Shown one piece after another: positions 35,899 through 45,085 of a DNA stretch of 64,000 bases (its first letter is position 1; each line of letters opens with the position of its first letter). Under the pieces are notes generated by a model. That model was not told the DNA's origin, made no database searches, and saw nothing but the letters and a program-made list of their open reading frames with translations. Source of the DNA: Myceligenerans indicum (GTDB lineage: Bacteria; Actinomycetota; Actinomycetes; Actinomycetales; Cellulomonadaceae); the NCBI RefSeq assembly GCF_016742955.1, contig NZ_JABBYC010000001.1:124001-188000 (forward strand), read 5' to 3'. The translations under genes and the position numbers were made by a program.

Positions 35899-35926
35899 GG
35901 CGGAACCGCGCGAGGCCCGGTAACTC

Positions 35927-35932
35927 TAGACT
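35927..35932 (+). promoter_or_regulatory. -10 element, leaderless PHP-marC transcript
   Basis: TAGACT with a 6-base gap to the GTG at 35939; no Shine-Dalgarno precedes that GTG. Confidence 0.5.
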
Positions 35933-35938
35933 CGGTCC

Positions 35939-36880
35939 GTGATCGACCTCCACACCCACTCCACGGCGTCGGACGGTACCGATACCCCGGCGCAGGTGAT
36001 GAAGGTCGCTGCTGCCGCGGGTCTCACCGTCGTCGCGCTGACCGACCATGACACCACCGCCGGCTGGGCCGAGGCAGCCGCCGCGGCGGACCTCGGGGGC
36101 ATCGCCCTCGTGCGCGGCATGGAGATCTCGGCGCACGCGCTCGTCGGCGGCCGCCCCGTGGGCGTGCATGTGCTCGCCTACCTGCACGATCCCGGTCACG
36201 CCGGGCTGCGGGCCGAACTCGACAGGACTCGCACCTCCCGCGCGACGCGGGCGGAGCGGATGGCGGGACTGCTTGCCGAGGACTACCCGATCACCTGGGA
36301 GGACGTCCTGGCGCAGACCGAGCCCGGCACCACCATCGGGCGGCCCCACCTCGCCGACGCGCTGGTCGCCGCCGGCGTCGTGGCCGACCGCGACGAGGCG
36401 TTCGCCACGATGCTCCGCACGGGAAGCCGGTACTACGCACCCCACTACGCCCCGGACGCCGCTGAGGTGGTGCGGCTGGTGCGCGAGGCCGGGGGAGTTC
36501 CCGTGTTCGCTCATCCGGGGGCGGACGGGCGCGGGCGGATCGTTCCCGACGAGACGATCGCCGAGCTGGCCGCCGCGGGGCTCGCCGGGCTGGAGGTGGC
36601 GCACCGCGACCACGAGGAGCGCACGCGTCAGCGGCTGTCGGCCCTGGCGGAGGAGCTCGGACTGCTCGTGACCGGTTCGAGCGACTACCACGGCCGGGGG
36701 AAGACGAACCGGATCGGGGAGAACACGACCTCGCCGGAGGCGCTGGCCGAGATCGAGACGCAGGGTGCGCTTCCTGTCCTGTGGCCGGACAGCCCGGGCG
36801 GTGGCGTGGCGGACGCCACCGAGGCATCGTCGCGCGGCGGCGGGGCCACCTCGGGGAGCGGTGCGGGGGAGCAGGCATGA
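35939..36880 (+). CDS. PHP-domain phosphoesterase
   Basis: 313-residue metal-dependent phosphoesterase of the PHP fold, resembling nucleoside 3',5'-bisphosphate phosphatases (YciV/TrpH-like). Metal motifs are DLHTHSTASDGTD at residues 3-15, ALTDHDTTAGW, RGMEISA, VFAHPGADG and TGSSDYHG. The C-terminal ~30 residues are Gly/Ser-rich. The stop overlaps the marC start (ATGA). A role in recycling small phosphorylated nucleotides is inferred from the family. Confidence 0.9.
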   Translation: MIDLHTHSTASDGTDTPAQVMKVAAAAGLTVVALTDHDTTAGWAEAAAAADLGGIALVRGMEISAHALVGGRPVGVHVLAYLHDPGHAGLRAELDRTRTSRATRAERMAGLLAEDYPITWEDVLAQTEPGTTIGRPHLADALVAAGVVADRDEAFATMLRTGSRYYAPHYAPDAAEVVRLVREAGGVPVFAHPGADGRGRIVPDETIAELAAAGLAGLEVAHRDHEERTRQRLSALAEELGLLVTGSSDYHGRGKTNRIGENTTSPEALAEIETQGALPVLWPDSPGGGVADATEASSRGGGATSGSGAGEQA

Positions 36881-37503
36881 ACGAGCTGCTCGCGCTGTTC
36901 GCGACGGTCTTCGTGACGCTGTTCGTCATCATGGACCCGCCGGGAACGGTGCCGGTGTTCCTGGGCCTGACCAGCAGCATGGACCACAAGCGCCGCAACC
37001 GGGCGGCGCGTCAGGCGATCCTCGTGTCGTTCCTGGTGGTCGTCATCTTCGCGGTGTTCGGCAAGTACGTGCTCGCGTACATGGGCATCTCGCTGCCCGC
37101 GCTGCGCGCGTCCGGTGGCCTGCTGCTGCTGTTCGTGGCGATGGAGCTGCTGACGGGCAAGGCCGAGGAGCCGTCGGCGTCCGCGAACACCAATGTCGCC
37201 ATGGTGCCGCTCGGTACCCCGCTGCTGGCGGGGCCGGGCACGATCGTGGCGGTGATGGTGTTCGTCGAGGAGCATGCCACCCTCGCGTCCTGGGCGGTCA
37301 TCGGTGCTGCCGTCGTGGCGGTACACGTGTGCGTGTGGCTGTCGATGCGGTTCGCGAACATCATCCAGCGTGTCCTGCGGGACGACGGCGTCACCCTGGT
37401 CACGCGGATCGCCGGTGTCCTGCTGGCCGCGATCGCGGTGCAGATGATCGCCACGGCGGTGACGCAGTTCGTGACCGACCCGGAGCTGCTGCTCGGGCAC
37501 TGA
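36877..37503 (+). CDS. MarC-family membrane protein
   Basis: 208 residues with about six membrane helices: the MarC family signature FVTLFVIMDPPGTVPVFLGL near the N-terminus and PLLAGPGTIVAVMV in the middle. These are integral membrane proteins of unsettled function (once linked to antibiotic resistance). Start chosen from the ATGA overlap with the PHP gene; the frame runs farther upstream, but only over the PHP gene. Probably one operon. Confidence 0.9.
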   Translation: MNELLALFATVFVTLFVIMDPPGTVPVFLGLTSSMDHKRRNRAARQAILVSFLVVVIFAVFGKYVLAYMGISLPALRASGGLLLLFVAMELLTGKAEEPSASANTNVAMVPLGTPLLAGPGTIVAVMVFVEEHATLASWAVIGAAVVAVHVCVWLSMRFANIIQRVLRDDGVTLVTRIAGVLLAAIAVQMIATAVTQFVTDPELLLGH

Positions 37504-37580
37504 CGCGGCCGTAGGCCTCCGGCGTCGTCGGGCAGCCGTGTCTCGACGGCGGGCGACCGCAGGGGCGGTCCCCGGTGGCG

Positions 37581-37614
37581 GGCCGGGCGCTGAGTCTGGC
37601 CGGGCGCTGAATGC
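37581..37614 (+). repeat. Two 17-bp tandem repeats beside the DUF1905 stop
   Basis: GGCCGGGCGCTGAGTCT and GGCCGGGCGCTGAATGC, ending 2 bases from the stop of the minus-strand DUF1905 gene. Confidence 0.85.
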
Positions 37615-37616
37615 CG

Positions 37617-37913
37617 TCAGAGGTCCACGGTCTCCAGCGTGACCGCGACCGGTTCCCGGGGCGTCAGCGACTCCTTGGTGCGGACCGCCTTCTTCATCGG
37701 CAGGACATAGCCGCGCTCCCGGTCGGACGGGAAGACCGACGTCTGCCAGGTGGTCGACCCCACGGTGACCCGGACCCGGATCGACCCGAAGCCGCGCGGG
37801 GGGACCGGGAGGTCGGCCAGCTCGTCCGACACGTCGGCCGGGACGGAGACGAACCACCAGGACTCGGTCCTGGCTTCCCATTGCCAGAGCGGAGCGACGA
37901 ACGAGGCATGCAT
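37617..37913 (-). CDS. DUF1905 protein
   Basis: 98 residues, matching the single-domain length of DUF1905: WWFVSVPADVSDELADLP, FGSIRVRVTVGSTTWQTSVF and GYVLPMKKAVR. Small cytosolic beta-barrel proteins of unknown function. It follows the helicase gene on the same strand, separated by that gene's terminator. Confidence 0.85.
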   Translation of the reverse strand: MHASFVAPLWQWEARTESWWFVSVPADVSDELADLPVPPRGFGSIRVRVTVGSTTWQTSVFPSDRERGYVLPMKKAVRTKESLTPREPVAVTLETVDL

Positions 37914-37964
37914 GGGACGGATCGTATTCCTCTCCGGTCTCGCACGGTCACGCTCCGGACGCGA

Positions 37965-37996
37965 CGGAACGCGGCCGGCACCCCGGCCGCGTTCCG
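37965..37996 (-). terminator. Terminator of the DEAD-box helicase gene
   Basis: Perfect 14-bp inverted repeat (37965-37978, 37983-37996) with loop CACC, immediately downstream of the helicase stop. Confidence 0.75.
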
Positions 37997-38006
37997 GATG
38001 AGGTCG

Positions 38007-39677
38007 TCAGCTCTCCTGCGGCGGAGTGGCCGGCCGGCCGCCGCGCGTGCGGCGACGGTTCCGGGTACGACGACGGCCGGCCGTGCCGTCGGCATCCCCT
38101 GTACCGGCAGCCGCTGTACCGGCAGCCGCGTGGTCCGCGGCGCGCGTGCCGTCAGCGGGCGCGCCGTTCCGGCCCTCCGGCGCGGCACCGCTGCGTGCAC
38201 GACCGCTCGAACCGTTGCCGGGGCGACCGCTCCGGCCCCGGCCGCCGCCGGCGGGGGCACCGCCTCGGCCGCCACGGCTGTGGCCGCCCGAACCGGCACG
38301 CTTCCCGGTCTCGCCGAGGTCCTCGAGCCGCTCGCCCTCGAGGCCCTCGAGCACGCGCTTCTCCTGGGGCAGGCGCCCCTTCGTGCCCTCGGGGATGCTG
38401 AGGTCCGAGTACAGGTGCGGGGACGTGGAGTAGGTCTCGACGGGATCGGGGATGCCGAGCTCGAGGGCCTTGTCGATCAGCTTCCACCGGGGGATGTCGT
38501 CCCAGTCCACGAACGTGACGGCCGTGCCCTTGTTCCCTGCGCGGCCGGTACGGCCGGTGCGGTGCAGGTAGGTGCGCTCGTCCTCCGGGCACTGGTAGTT
38601 GACCACGTGGGTGACGTCGTCGACGTCGATGCCGCGGGCTGCGACGTCGGTGGCGACGAGCACGTCGATCTTCTCGTTGCGGAAGGCGCGCAGCGCCTGC
38701 TCGCGGGCGCCCTGGCCGAGGTCGCCGTGGATCGCGCCGGCGGCGAACCCGCGGTCGCGCAGCTCGTCGGCCACCTTGGCCGCGGTGCGCTTGGTGCGGG
38801 CGAACACGATGGTGCGTCCGCGGCCGGTGGCCTGCAGCAGCCGCGCCAGGACCTCCACCTTGTCCAGTGCGTGCGCCCGGTACACGACCTGCGCGATGTT
38901 CTTGACGGTGGCGCCCTCGTCCGGGTCGGCCGCACGGATGTGCGTGGGCTGCTTCATGTACCGGCGGGCCATGCTCACCACGGCACCCGGCATCGTGGCG
39001 CTGAACAGCATCGTGTGCCGCTGGGCGGGGGTGCGGGCGAGGATCTTCTCGACATCGGGCAGGAACCCGAGGTCCAGCATCTCGTCGGCCTCGTCCAGCA
39101 CCACCGTGCCGGCGCGCAGCAGCGTCAGGTGGCCCTGGTTCATCAGGTCGATCATGCGGCCGGGCGTGCCGACCACGACGTCCACGCCCTTCCTCAGCGC
39201 CTCGATCTGCGGCTCGTAGGCGCGCCCGCCGTACACCTGCACGATGCGCACCGAGCGCTTCGCCGAGGCCGTGGTCAGGTCGTTCGCGACCTGCACGGCG
39301 AGCTCACGGGTCGGCACGACCACGACGGCCTGCGGCTTGCCGGGGGCGACGAGCTGGTCGTAGCCCTCCTCGCCCGGGGCGACGATGCGGTGCAGCAGCG
39401 GAACGCCGAAGCCCAGCGTCTTGCCGGTACCGGTCTTGGCCTGGCCGATGATGTCGTGGGCGCTCATCGCGACCGGCAGCGTCATCGCCTGGATGGGGAA
39501 CGGGTGGGTGATGCCCGAGTCACGCAGGGCGTCGACGATCTCCTCGCGGACGCCGAAGTCCGCGAAGGTGACGTCCTGTGCCTGGATCGCGGAGGGCGTG
39601 CTGAGGTCGGGGGAATCGGAAACGGTCTCGGCCGTGTTCGCGGCCGGGCTGTCTGTGGTGGTCACTGGCGCCTTCAT
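38007..39677 (-). CDS. DEAD-box RNA helicase, RhlE-like
   Basis: 556-residue ATP-dependent RNA helicase. Motifs in order: Q motif (DSGITHPFPIQ), Walker A AKTGTGKT, PTRELAV, VVGTPGR, DEAD, SAT, VATDVAARGIDVDDV and HRTGRTGR. The last ~110 residues are Gly/Arg/Ala-rich and basic, a typical RNA-binding tail. It is the counterpart of M. tuberculosis Rv3211 by position. It is preceded by an unusually long stretch without genes, suggesting a long 5' leader with cold or autoregulatory control (inference). Confidence 0.94.
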   Translation of the reverse strand: MKAPVTTTDSPAANTAETVSDSPDLSTPSAIQAQDVTFADFGVREEIVDALRDSGITHPFPIQAMTLPVAMSAHDIIGQAKTGTGKTLGFGVPLLHRIVAPGEEGYDQLVAPGKPQAVVVVPTRELAVQVANDLTTASAKRSVRIVQVYGGRAYEPQIEALRKGVDVVVGTPGRMIDLMNQGHLTLLRAGTVVLDEADEMLDLGFLPDVEKILARTPAQRHTMLFSATMPGAVVSMARRYMKQPTHIRAADPDEGATVKNIAQVVYRAHALDKVEVLARLLQATGRGRTIVFARTKRTAAKVADELRDRGFAAGAIHGDLGQGAREQALRAFRNEKIDVLVATDVAARGIDVDDVTHVVNYQCPEDERTYLHRTGRTGRAGNKGTAVTFVDWDDIPRWKLIDKALELGIPDPVETYSTSPHLYSDLSIPEGTKGRLPQEKRVLEGLEGERLEDLGETGKRAGSGGHSRGGRGGAPAGGGRGRSGRPGNGSSGRARSGAAPEGRNGAPADGTRAADHAAAGTAAAGTGDADGTAGRRRTRNRRRTRGGRPATPPQES

Positions 39678-40236
39678 CTCATCATCGGCGCGGCAGCTGG
39701 CCCCCTGCGGGCGATCGGCACGCGCCGTTCGTGTGGCAGCCGATCGTGAATATTCGTCGCGGGCCGGGCGCCGTCGTGGCGCCGCGGGCTACGCGTACCG
39801 CGGGGCGGCCGGACGGCCGGAGCGCGGAGTCGGAAGTCGTGAACAGGACGACCGGGCAACCGATTACGTGGCTCATGGTACGCGGTCGAGGTTTCCGCGT
39901 CGTTATCGCGGGCCGCGTGGCCGGGGCCCGGCGGCGCCGTTCCGCGAAGCCGTCCGCACGCGGCGCCGTGCGGCCCTGGTGCGGTCGGGCCGGACGGCCG
40001 GCGGCCGCCGGACTGGTCACGGGCCTGGCCTGACCGGATCCGGAGCACCGCCCGGCGGTGGGGGGCGAGCACGCGTTCGCCGGCCGCCCCCGCCCGGGTG
40101 GGTCCTTCGTCACGTCGGGGCTGTGCGACCTTCCCCGTGGTCCGCCGCGGGCGGGTGCCGCGCTTCCCGGCCCCCGTCCGCCGCGCCCTTTGGTGCATCG
40201 CGCGCTCCCCGGCAGGTCTGCGCGTCCCTCGGCGCG
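39678..40236. other. 560-base gap without a supportable gene
   Basis: Between the DEAD-box helicase start and the DUF3107 stop, both on the minus strand. Reading frames here are open only because of high G+C and have no family-like sequence. An inverted repeat (CGATCGGC 39712-39719 with GCCGATCG 39739-39746) lies near the helicase start. Most likely a long 5' leader of the helicase; no tRNA or known riboswitch was recognised. Confidence 0.6.
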
Positions 40237-40458
40237 TCAGAGCGAGCCGAACCCGACCTTCCGCTGTTCCTCGGTGCCGATCTCGACGTAGCCGATGTGC
40301 CGGGCGGGGACGACGACGCGGCGGCCGCGCGCGTCGGTGAGCTCCAGGACGCCGTCGGGCAGCGCCTTCCTCACAGCGGTCGCGACCGCGTCGGCAGCCT
40401 CCTCGGTCTCGACGACGACCTCGCGCGGCAGGTGCTGCACACCGATGGTGACTTCCAC
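40237..40458 (-). CDS. DUF3107 protein
   Basis: 73 residues (VEVTIGVQHLPREVVVETEE ... HIGYVEIGTEE). The second GTG (40458) is chosen because GAAGGA lies at proper distance from it and is too close to the GTG at 40464. Conserved small actinobacterial family, corresponding by position to the M. tuberculosis TB9.4 gene (Rv3208A). Function unknown. Confidence 0.88.
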   Translation of the reverse strand: MEVTIGVQHLPREVVVETEEAADAVATAVRKALPDGVLELTDARGRRVVVPARHIGYVEIGTEEQRKVGFGSL

Positions 40459-40636
40459 GTTCACTCCTTCACGTGCCCGGACGGGCGGCGGGTCGCCGGG
40501 GGATCCCGGCTCGTCGCGATCCTAACCACGGTGGGCGCCGCGGACCGCGCGGTTTCGCCGAGGGCCGATGCGCGGCGCGTCGCCGCGCGCGGTCACGCCC
40601 GCACCGTACGTGACCTGTTCGTGACCTCGTGGCACG

Positions 40637-41527
40637 ATGTTGCTCGTGCAGAAGACTCCCCGCCCCGGGCGTTCGGTCGTGGCACTCGTGCTCGTGCTGG
40701 CGGTGGGTGTGGGCGCCGGTGCCGCCGTCATGGCGTACCAGAGCCCGGACGAGTCGGTGGTCGCCGTCCGGGGCATCCTGGAACGCGTCACGGGGCCGGA
40801 CGAGGCGCCGGGCAGGGGAGGCGCGGCGGCCGAGGCCGCGGCGGCCCCGTCGTCCGGAGCGGTGCACGACGGCCGGCCGGACGACGGTTCGGGCACGGGG
40901 GCGCTCGGCGCCCCGACACCCGAGCGGGCGGCCCGGCGGGCCCCCGCGCCGAGCCCCACGCCGGACGAGGGCTCCGGGCTGTTCGACGACGTCGAGGTGC
41001 CGAGGAACACCTCCGGGAAGCTTCGCACAGTGAAAGGGAAGGAAGACGCCCCGGGTGACGGCAGGGTGTTCACGGTGCGGGTCGTCGTGGAGAAGGGGCT
41101 TCCCGTCGACCGAGCGGTGTTCGCCCATGCGGTGATGACGACGCTGAACGACGACCGCGGCTGGTCGTCGGTGGACGGCGTGACGTTCGCGCGGACGGAC
41201 GCCGACGACTACGACTTCCGCATCGTGCTGGCCGGCCCGCGGACCACGGACGAGCTGTGCAGCCCGCTGGACACCGGTGGGACGCTCTCGTGCGGGGTGG
41301 TCGGCTCGGTCGTGCTGAACTTCGGGCGCTGGGCACACGGTTCCGATGCCTGGAACAGCGACGTGCGATACCGGCAGTATCTCGTGAACCACGAGGTGGG
41401 GCACGTCATCGGGCATCCGCACGACCAGTGCGCCGGCAAGGGGAAGAAGGCCACGGTCATGGTGCAGCAGACCTTGTCGACACAGGGCTGCCGCCCGGAG
41501 CCGTGGCCGGCGCCGGGCAGGGGCTGA
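40637..41527 (+). CDS. DUF3152 protein with membrane anchor and HExxHxxGH-like motif
   Basis: 296 residues. An N-terminal membrane helix (VVALVLVLAVGVGAGAAVMA), a Pro/Ala/Gly linker (about 45-115), then the DUF3152 domain. The segment NHEVGHVIGHPH matches the metzincin-type zinc site HExxHxxGxxH, and four Cys are placed as if for disulfides, so an extracellular, anchored metallopeptidase-like protein is likely. Activity is not established. Corresponds to Rv3207c by position. A GTG three codons in is an alternative start. Confidence 0.85.
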   Translation: MLLVQKTPRPGRSVVALVLVLAVGVGAGAAVMAYQSPDESVVAVRGILERVTGPDEAPGRGGAAAEAAAAPSSGAVHDGRPDDGSGTGALGAPTPERAARRAPAPSPTPDEGSGLFDDVEVPRNTSGKLRTVKGKEDAPGDGRVFTVRVVVEKGLPVDRAVFAHAVMTTLNDDRGWSSVDGVTFARTDADDYDFRIVLAGPRTTDELCSPLDTGGTLSCGVVGSVVLNFGRWAHGSDAWNSDVRYRQYLVNHEVGHVIGHPHDQCAGKGKKATVMVQQTLSTQGCRPEPWPAPGRG

Positions 41528-41671
41528 CCGGACCTTCCCCCGACGGGCGGTCTCCTCGCGCTGCCCGCGCCCTGTCCGCGCCGCGGTACGTCTCCCTGCC
41601 GGCGGCGGCTTCCGGGCGGCACACGCCGGACGGCCTGCGTGGACAGCGCGGTGTCAGTGTCTCGTGATGGG

Positions 41672-44600
41672 ATGCTGCGCGTGACGACAGCATTCCCGAG
41701 ACTCCGGCTGGTGCCACCCGGGCAGGGCCCGCGTGGCAGGGACGCCCGTGCGCTGGACGACACCCAGTCCGAGGCCGTCGGGGCAGCGTCGTCGCGGCCG
41801 GTCACGTTGGTGGCGGGCGCCCCGGGAACGGGGAAGACGACGGTCGCCGCGCAGGTGGCCGTCGAGGCGTTGCGGGCCGGCACGGCGCCGGAGAGGGTAC
41901 TGGTCCTGGCGGCGTCGCGACGGTCCGCGGCGAGGATGCGAGACGATGTCGCCGCGCGGGCGGGCCGGACGGTCGGGGCACCCATGGTGCGTACCGTGGC
42001 ATCCGCGGCGTTCTCGATCCTGCGTACCCGGGAACTCGCGCTCGACGCACCGCTGCCCACCCTGGTCTCGGGCCCGGAGCAGGATCTGATCCTGGCCGAG
42101 CTGCTCGCCGGGCATGCCGTCGGACAGGGCACGGGACTCGAGCTCCCGCCCGGCCTCCCGGCCGATTCCCTGTCGCTGCGCGGCCTGCGTCAGGAGCTGC
42201 GTGACCTGCTGATGCGCGCCGCGGAACGCGGGCTCGGCCCCGTGGAGCTGCACCGTCTGGGCCGGGCGCACGACCGGCCGGAGTGGGTGATGGCCGCCAA
42301 GCTCTACGAGGAGTATCTCGACGTCATGACGCTGCGGTCGGGGACGCCCGACGCCGGCGCGCGGTACGACCCCGCCGTGGTCGTCGACGAGGCGACGCAC
42401 GCGCTGCGGTCCTGGGAGCAGGACCTGCCCGGACTGCCCCGTCCCACGTGGGACCTAATCGTGGTGGACGACTACCAGGAGGCGACCGCCGCCACCGCCC
42501 GCTTCCTGCACGTGCTGCACGACGACGGCGCCCGGCTCGTGCTCCTGGGCGATCCGGACAGCGCGGTGCAGGGCTTCCGCGGCGCGGCGCCCGGGCTGGT
42601 GGGGCGCGCCGCCGGGAGCCCGGGACCGGTGGGGGCGTTCGACGCGGCGACGGTCGTGCTCGGCACGGCGTGGCGCCAGGATGCGGCGCTCCGCGAGGTC
42701 ACGCGTGCCGTGACGGGCAGGGTTCCGGTCCTGGCGAGCGCGCTGCACCGTCGTGCGGCCTCCCGGCCGCGGGACGAACGGGACGACGACGCCCGGGAGG
42801 CCGAGTCCGCGGCGGTGCGGGAGGCCGAGTCCGCGGCGGTGCGTGTGGCCATCCTGCCGGGCCCGGCGCAGGAGGCCGCGTGGATCGCCCGCGAGCTGCG
42901 GGCCGAGCATCTCCTGTTCGGCACTCAGTGGGAACGCATGGCGGTGATCGCGCGCAGCGGCACGCGGCTGGGCGCGCTGCGCCGGGAGCTGGCGTCGGCC
43001 TCGGTCCCCGTGGCGCTCCTCGGTTCGGACCTGCCGCTGCGGGACGAGCCGGCGGTGGCGCCCCTGCTCGCGGCCGCCCGTGTGGCCGCCGGTGCGCCTC
43101 GCGGCAGTCTGGAGGCACTCATCGCCTCGGAGATCGACGGCGAGGCGTCCGGTGCGCTCGATGCCGATACGGCGGCCCTCCTGCTCACCTCGCCGGTCGG
43201 CGGGCTCGACGCCGTCGCGCTGCGCCGCCTGCGCCGCGCGCTGCGGTCGGAAGAACTGGCGGACGGCGGCGGCCGCACCTCGGACGCGCTCCTGGTCGAG
43301 GTGCTGGGGGACCCGGCCCGGGCCGGTCTGCTCCCCGAGCCGGTGCGTCGTGCGCCCGTCCAGGTGGCCACCGTGCTCGCGGCGGGCCGAACCGCCGCGG
43401 CCGAGCCCGGCGCGACGGCCCAGACGGTGCTGTGGGCGGTCTGGGCCGCCACCGGCCTCGCGGAGCGCTGGCGCAAGTACGCCCTGGGAGGCGGGCCCGG
43501 AGCGCTGCGCGCCGACCGGGACCTCGACGCCGTGCTCGCGCTGTTCCGCGCCGCGGAGACGTTCGTGGACCGCATGCCGGGGGCGCCGGTGTCGGCGTTC
43601 GTGGACTACCTGGAGTCGCAGGACCTCCCGGCGGACTCGCTGGCGGCGTCCGGTTCCGGCGCGGGTGCCGTCGAGGCACTCACCCCGGCCGGAGCGGCCG
43701 GGCGCGAGTGGGACGTCGTGGTGGTGGCCGGCGTCCAGGACGGGGTCTGGCCCGATCTGCGGCTGCGCGACTCCCTGCTCGGTTCGCAGGCGCTGGTCGA
43801 GCTGTACGCCGGGCGTGCGGACGACGCCCGGGTGCATGGGGCGGAGGCGCGCCGCCAGGTTCTCGCGGACGAGCTGCGCGCGTTCGCCGTCGCGACGTCC
43901 CGTGCCCGGCGCCGGCTGCTCGTGACCGCTGTCGAGGACACCGAGGACGCACCGAGTGTCTTCTGCGACCTCATCTCCCCGCGCGACGACGACGGCGACG
44001 GTCCCGATCCGCGCCGCACCGTCGTCGGCCCGCCGCTCGACCTGCGTGGGGTCGTCGCCGCGGCGCGCGCGGAGCTGGTGCGGGCGGTCACTGCGGGCGG
44101 CGCGAGACCCCGTGACGGCGCGCAGCCGCGTGCGGCGTCGGAGGAGCAGCGGCCCGCGGCGATACCCGGTGGGGCGCCGGAGGGACAGGAACCCTCCGGG
44201 CACGACCCGTCCGCACGCGCGGCGGCCCGGCTGCTGGCCGACCTGGCGGCGGCCGGAATCGCGGAGGCCGACCCGACCACCTGGTACGGCGTGGCCGGAG
44301 CGTCCAGCGACGCGCCGCTGTGGGGGCCGCGCCAGACGGTGACGGTCTCCCCGTCGAAGGTGGAGACGGTCACGACGTGCGCCCTGCGCTGGGTGTTCGA
44401 GGCGGCCGGAGGCACGGCGCCGGACGCGACCCACCAGAGCCTCGGCACCCTGCTGCACTCCATCGCGCAGGACATGCCGCAGGGTTCCCTGCACGAGCTG
44501 AAGGCCGAGCTCGACCGGCGCTGGCCCGAGCTCGCCCTGCCCGAGGGCTGGCCGTCCCGGCAGCTGCGGGGGCGTGCCGAGCAGATGGTCGAGCGCCTGG

Positions 44601-45085
44601 CCGCCTACCTGGCAGGCTCCGGCGAGCCGCTGCTCGTGGAGGCCGACTTCGACCTGCGCGTGGGACGGGCGCGGCTGCGCGGCCAGATCGACCGGGTCGA
44701 GGACGCCGGCGACGGCGGGGTCCGCGTCGCGGACCTGAAGACCGGCAAGTCGGCGCAGTCGAAGGCGGAGTCTGCGGAGAACTCCCAGCTCGGGGCCTAC
44801 CAGCTCGCCGTGGAGCAGGACGCGCTCGACCTGCCCGGCGGCACGGTCAGCAAGGGCGCGAGCCTGGTGTACGTCGGCACGCCGACCACCGGCGCGACGG
44901 TCCGCGACCAGCCCGCGCTCGCACCCGGACCGGACGGCGAGTCGTGGGCGCGCGACGTGGTCGAGCAGGCGGCGGACACGATGGCGTCGGACAGCTTCGC
45001 GGCACAGCGCAACAAGCTGTGCGACATGTGCTCGGTGCGTCGCTCCTGCCCGTTGCAGCCCGAAGGGCGCAAGGTGGTCGAGTGA
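41672..45085 (+). CDS. adnA: AdnA-type helicase-nuclease subunit
   Basis: 1137 residues: a UvrD-like motor domain and a C-terminal RecB-type nuclease. The motor has Walker A AGAPGTGKTT and motif II VVDDYQEAT, where the partner has DEYQD. The nuclease motifs are LGTLLHSIAQ, RGQIDRVED and VADLKTGK, with Cys in TTCALRW and DMCSVRRSCP plus KLC, as for a 4Fe-4S cluster. With AdnB it resects double-strand breaks. The ATG at 41672 is favoured; starts at 41639 (GTG) or 41681 (GTG) are possible. The stop overlaps the adnB start (GTGA). Confidence 0.9.
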   Translation: MLRVTTAFPRLRLVPPGQGPRGRDARALDDTQSEAVGAASSRPVTLVAGAPGTGKTTVAAQVAVEALRAGTAPERVLVLAASRRSAARMRDDVAARAGRTVGAPMVRTVASAAFSILRTRELALDAPLPTLVSGPEQDLILAELLAGHAVGQGTGLELPPGLPADSLSLRGLRQELRDLLMRAAERGLGPVELHRLGRAHDRPEWVMAAKLYEEYLDVMTLRSGTPDAGARYDPAVVVDEATHALRSWEQDLPGLPRPTWDLIVVDDYQEATAATARFLHVLHDDGARLVLLGDPDSAVQGFRGAAPGLVGRAAGSPGPVGAFDAATVVLGTAWRQDAALREVTRAVTGRVPVLASALHRRAASRPRDERDDDAREAESAAVREAESAAVRVAILPGPAQEAAWIARELRAEHLLFGTQWERMAVIARSGTRLGALRRELASASVPVALLGSDLPLRDEPAVAPLLAAARVAAGAPRGSLEALIASEIDGEASGALDADTAALLLTSPVGGLDAVALRRLRRALRSEELADGGGRTSDALLVEVLGDPARAGLLPEPVRRAPVQVATVLAAGRTAAAEPGATAQTVLWAVWAATGLAERWRKYALGGGPGALRADRDLDAVLALFRAAETFVDRMPGAPVSAFVDYLESQDLPADSLAASGSGAGAVEALTPAGAAGREWDVVVVAGVQDGVWPDLRLRDSLLGSQALVELYAGRADDARVHGAEARRQVLADELRAFAVATSRARRRLLVTAVEDTEDAPSVFCDLISPRDDDGDGPDPRRTVVGPPLDLRGVVAAARAELVRAVTAGGARPRDGAQPRAASEEQRPAAIPGGAPEGQEPSGHDPSARAAARLLADLAAAGIAEADPTTWYGVAGASSDAPLWGPRQTVTVSPSKVETVTTCALRWVFEAAGGTAPDATHQSLGTLLHSIAQDMPQGSLHELKAELDRRWPELALPEGWPSRQLRGRAEQMVERLAAYLAGSGEPLLVEADFDLRVGRARLRGQIDRVEDAGDGGVRVADLKTGKSAQSKAESAENSQLGAYQLAVEQDALDLPGGTVSKGASLVYVGTPTTGATVRDQPALAPGPDGESWARDVVEQAADTMASDSFAAQRNKLCDMCSVRRSCPLQPEGRKVVE

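Noticed and set aside
39674-40198. 174-codon minus-strand frame in the gap upstream of the helicase
   Set aside because: Arg/Gly/Ala/Pro-rich composition, no ribosome-binding site and no domain; judged a chance open frame.
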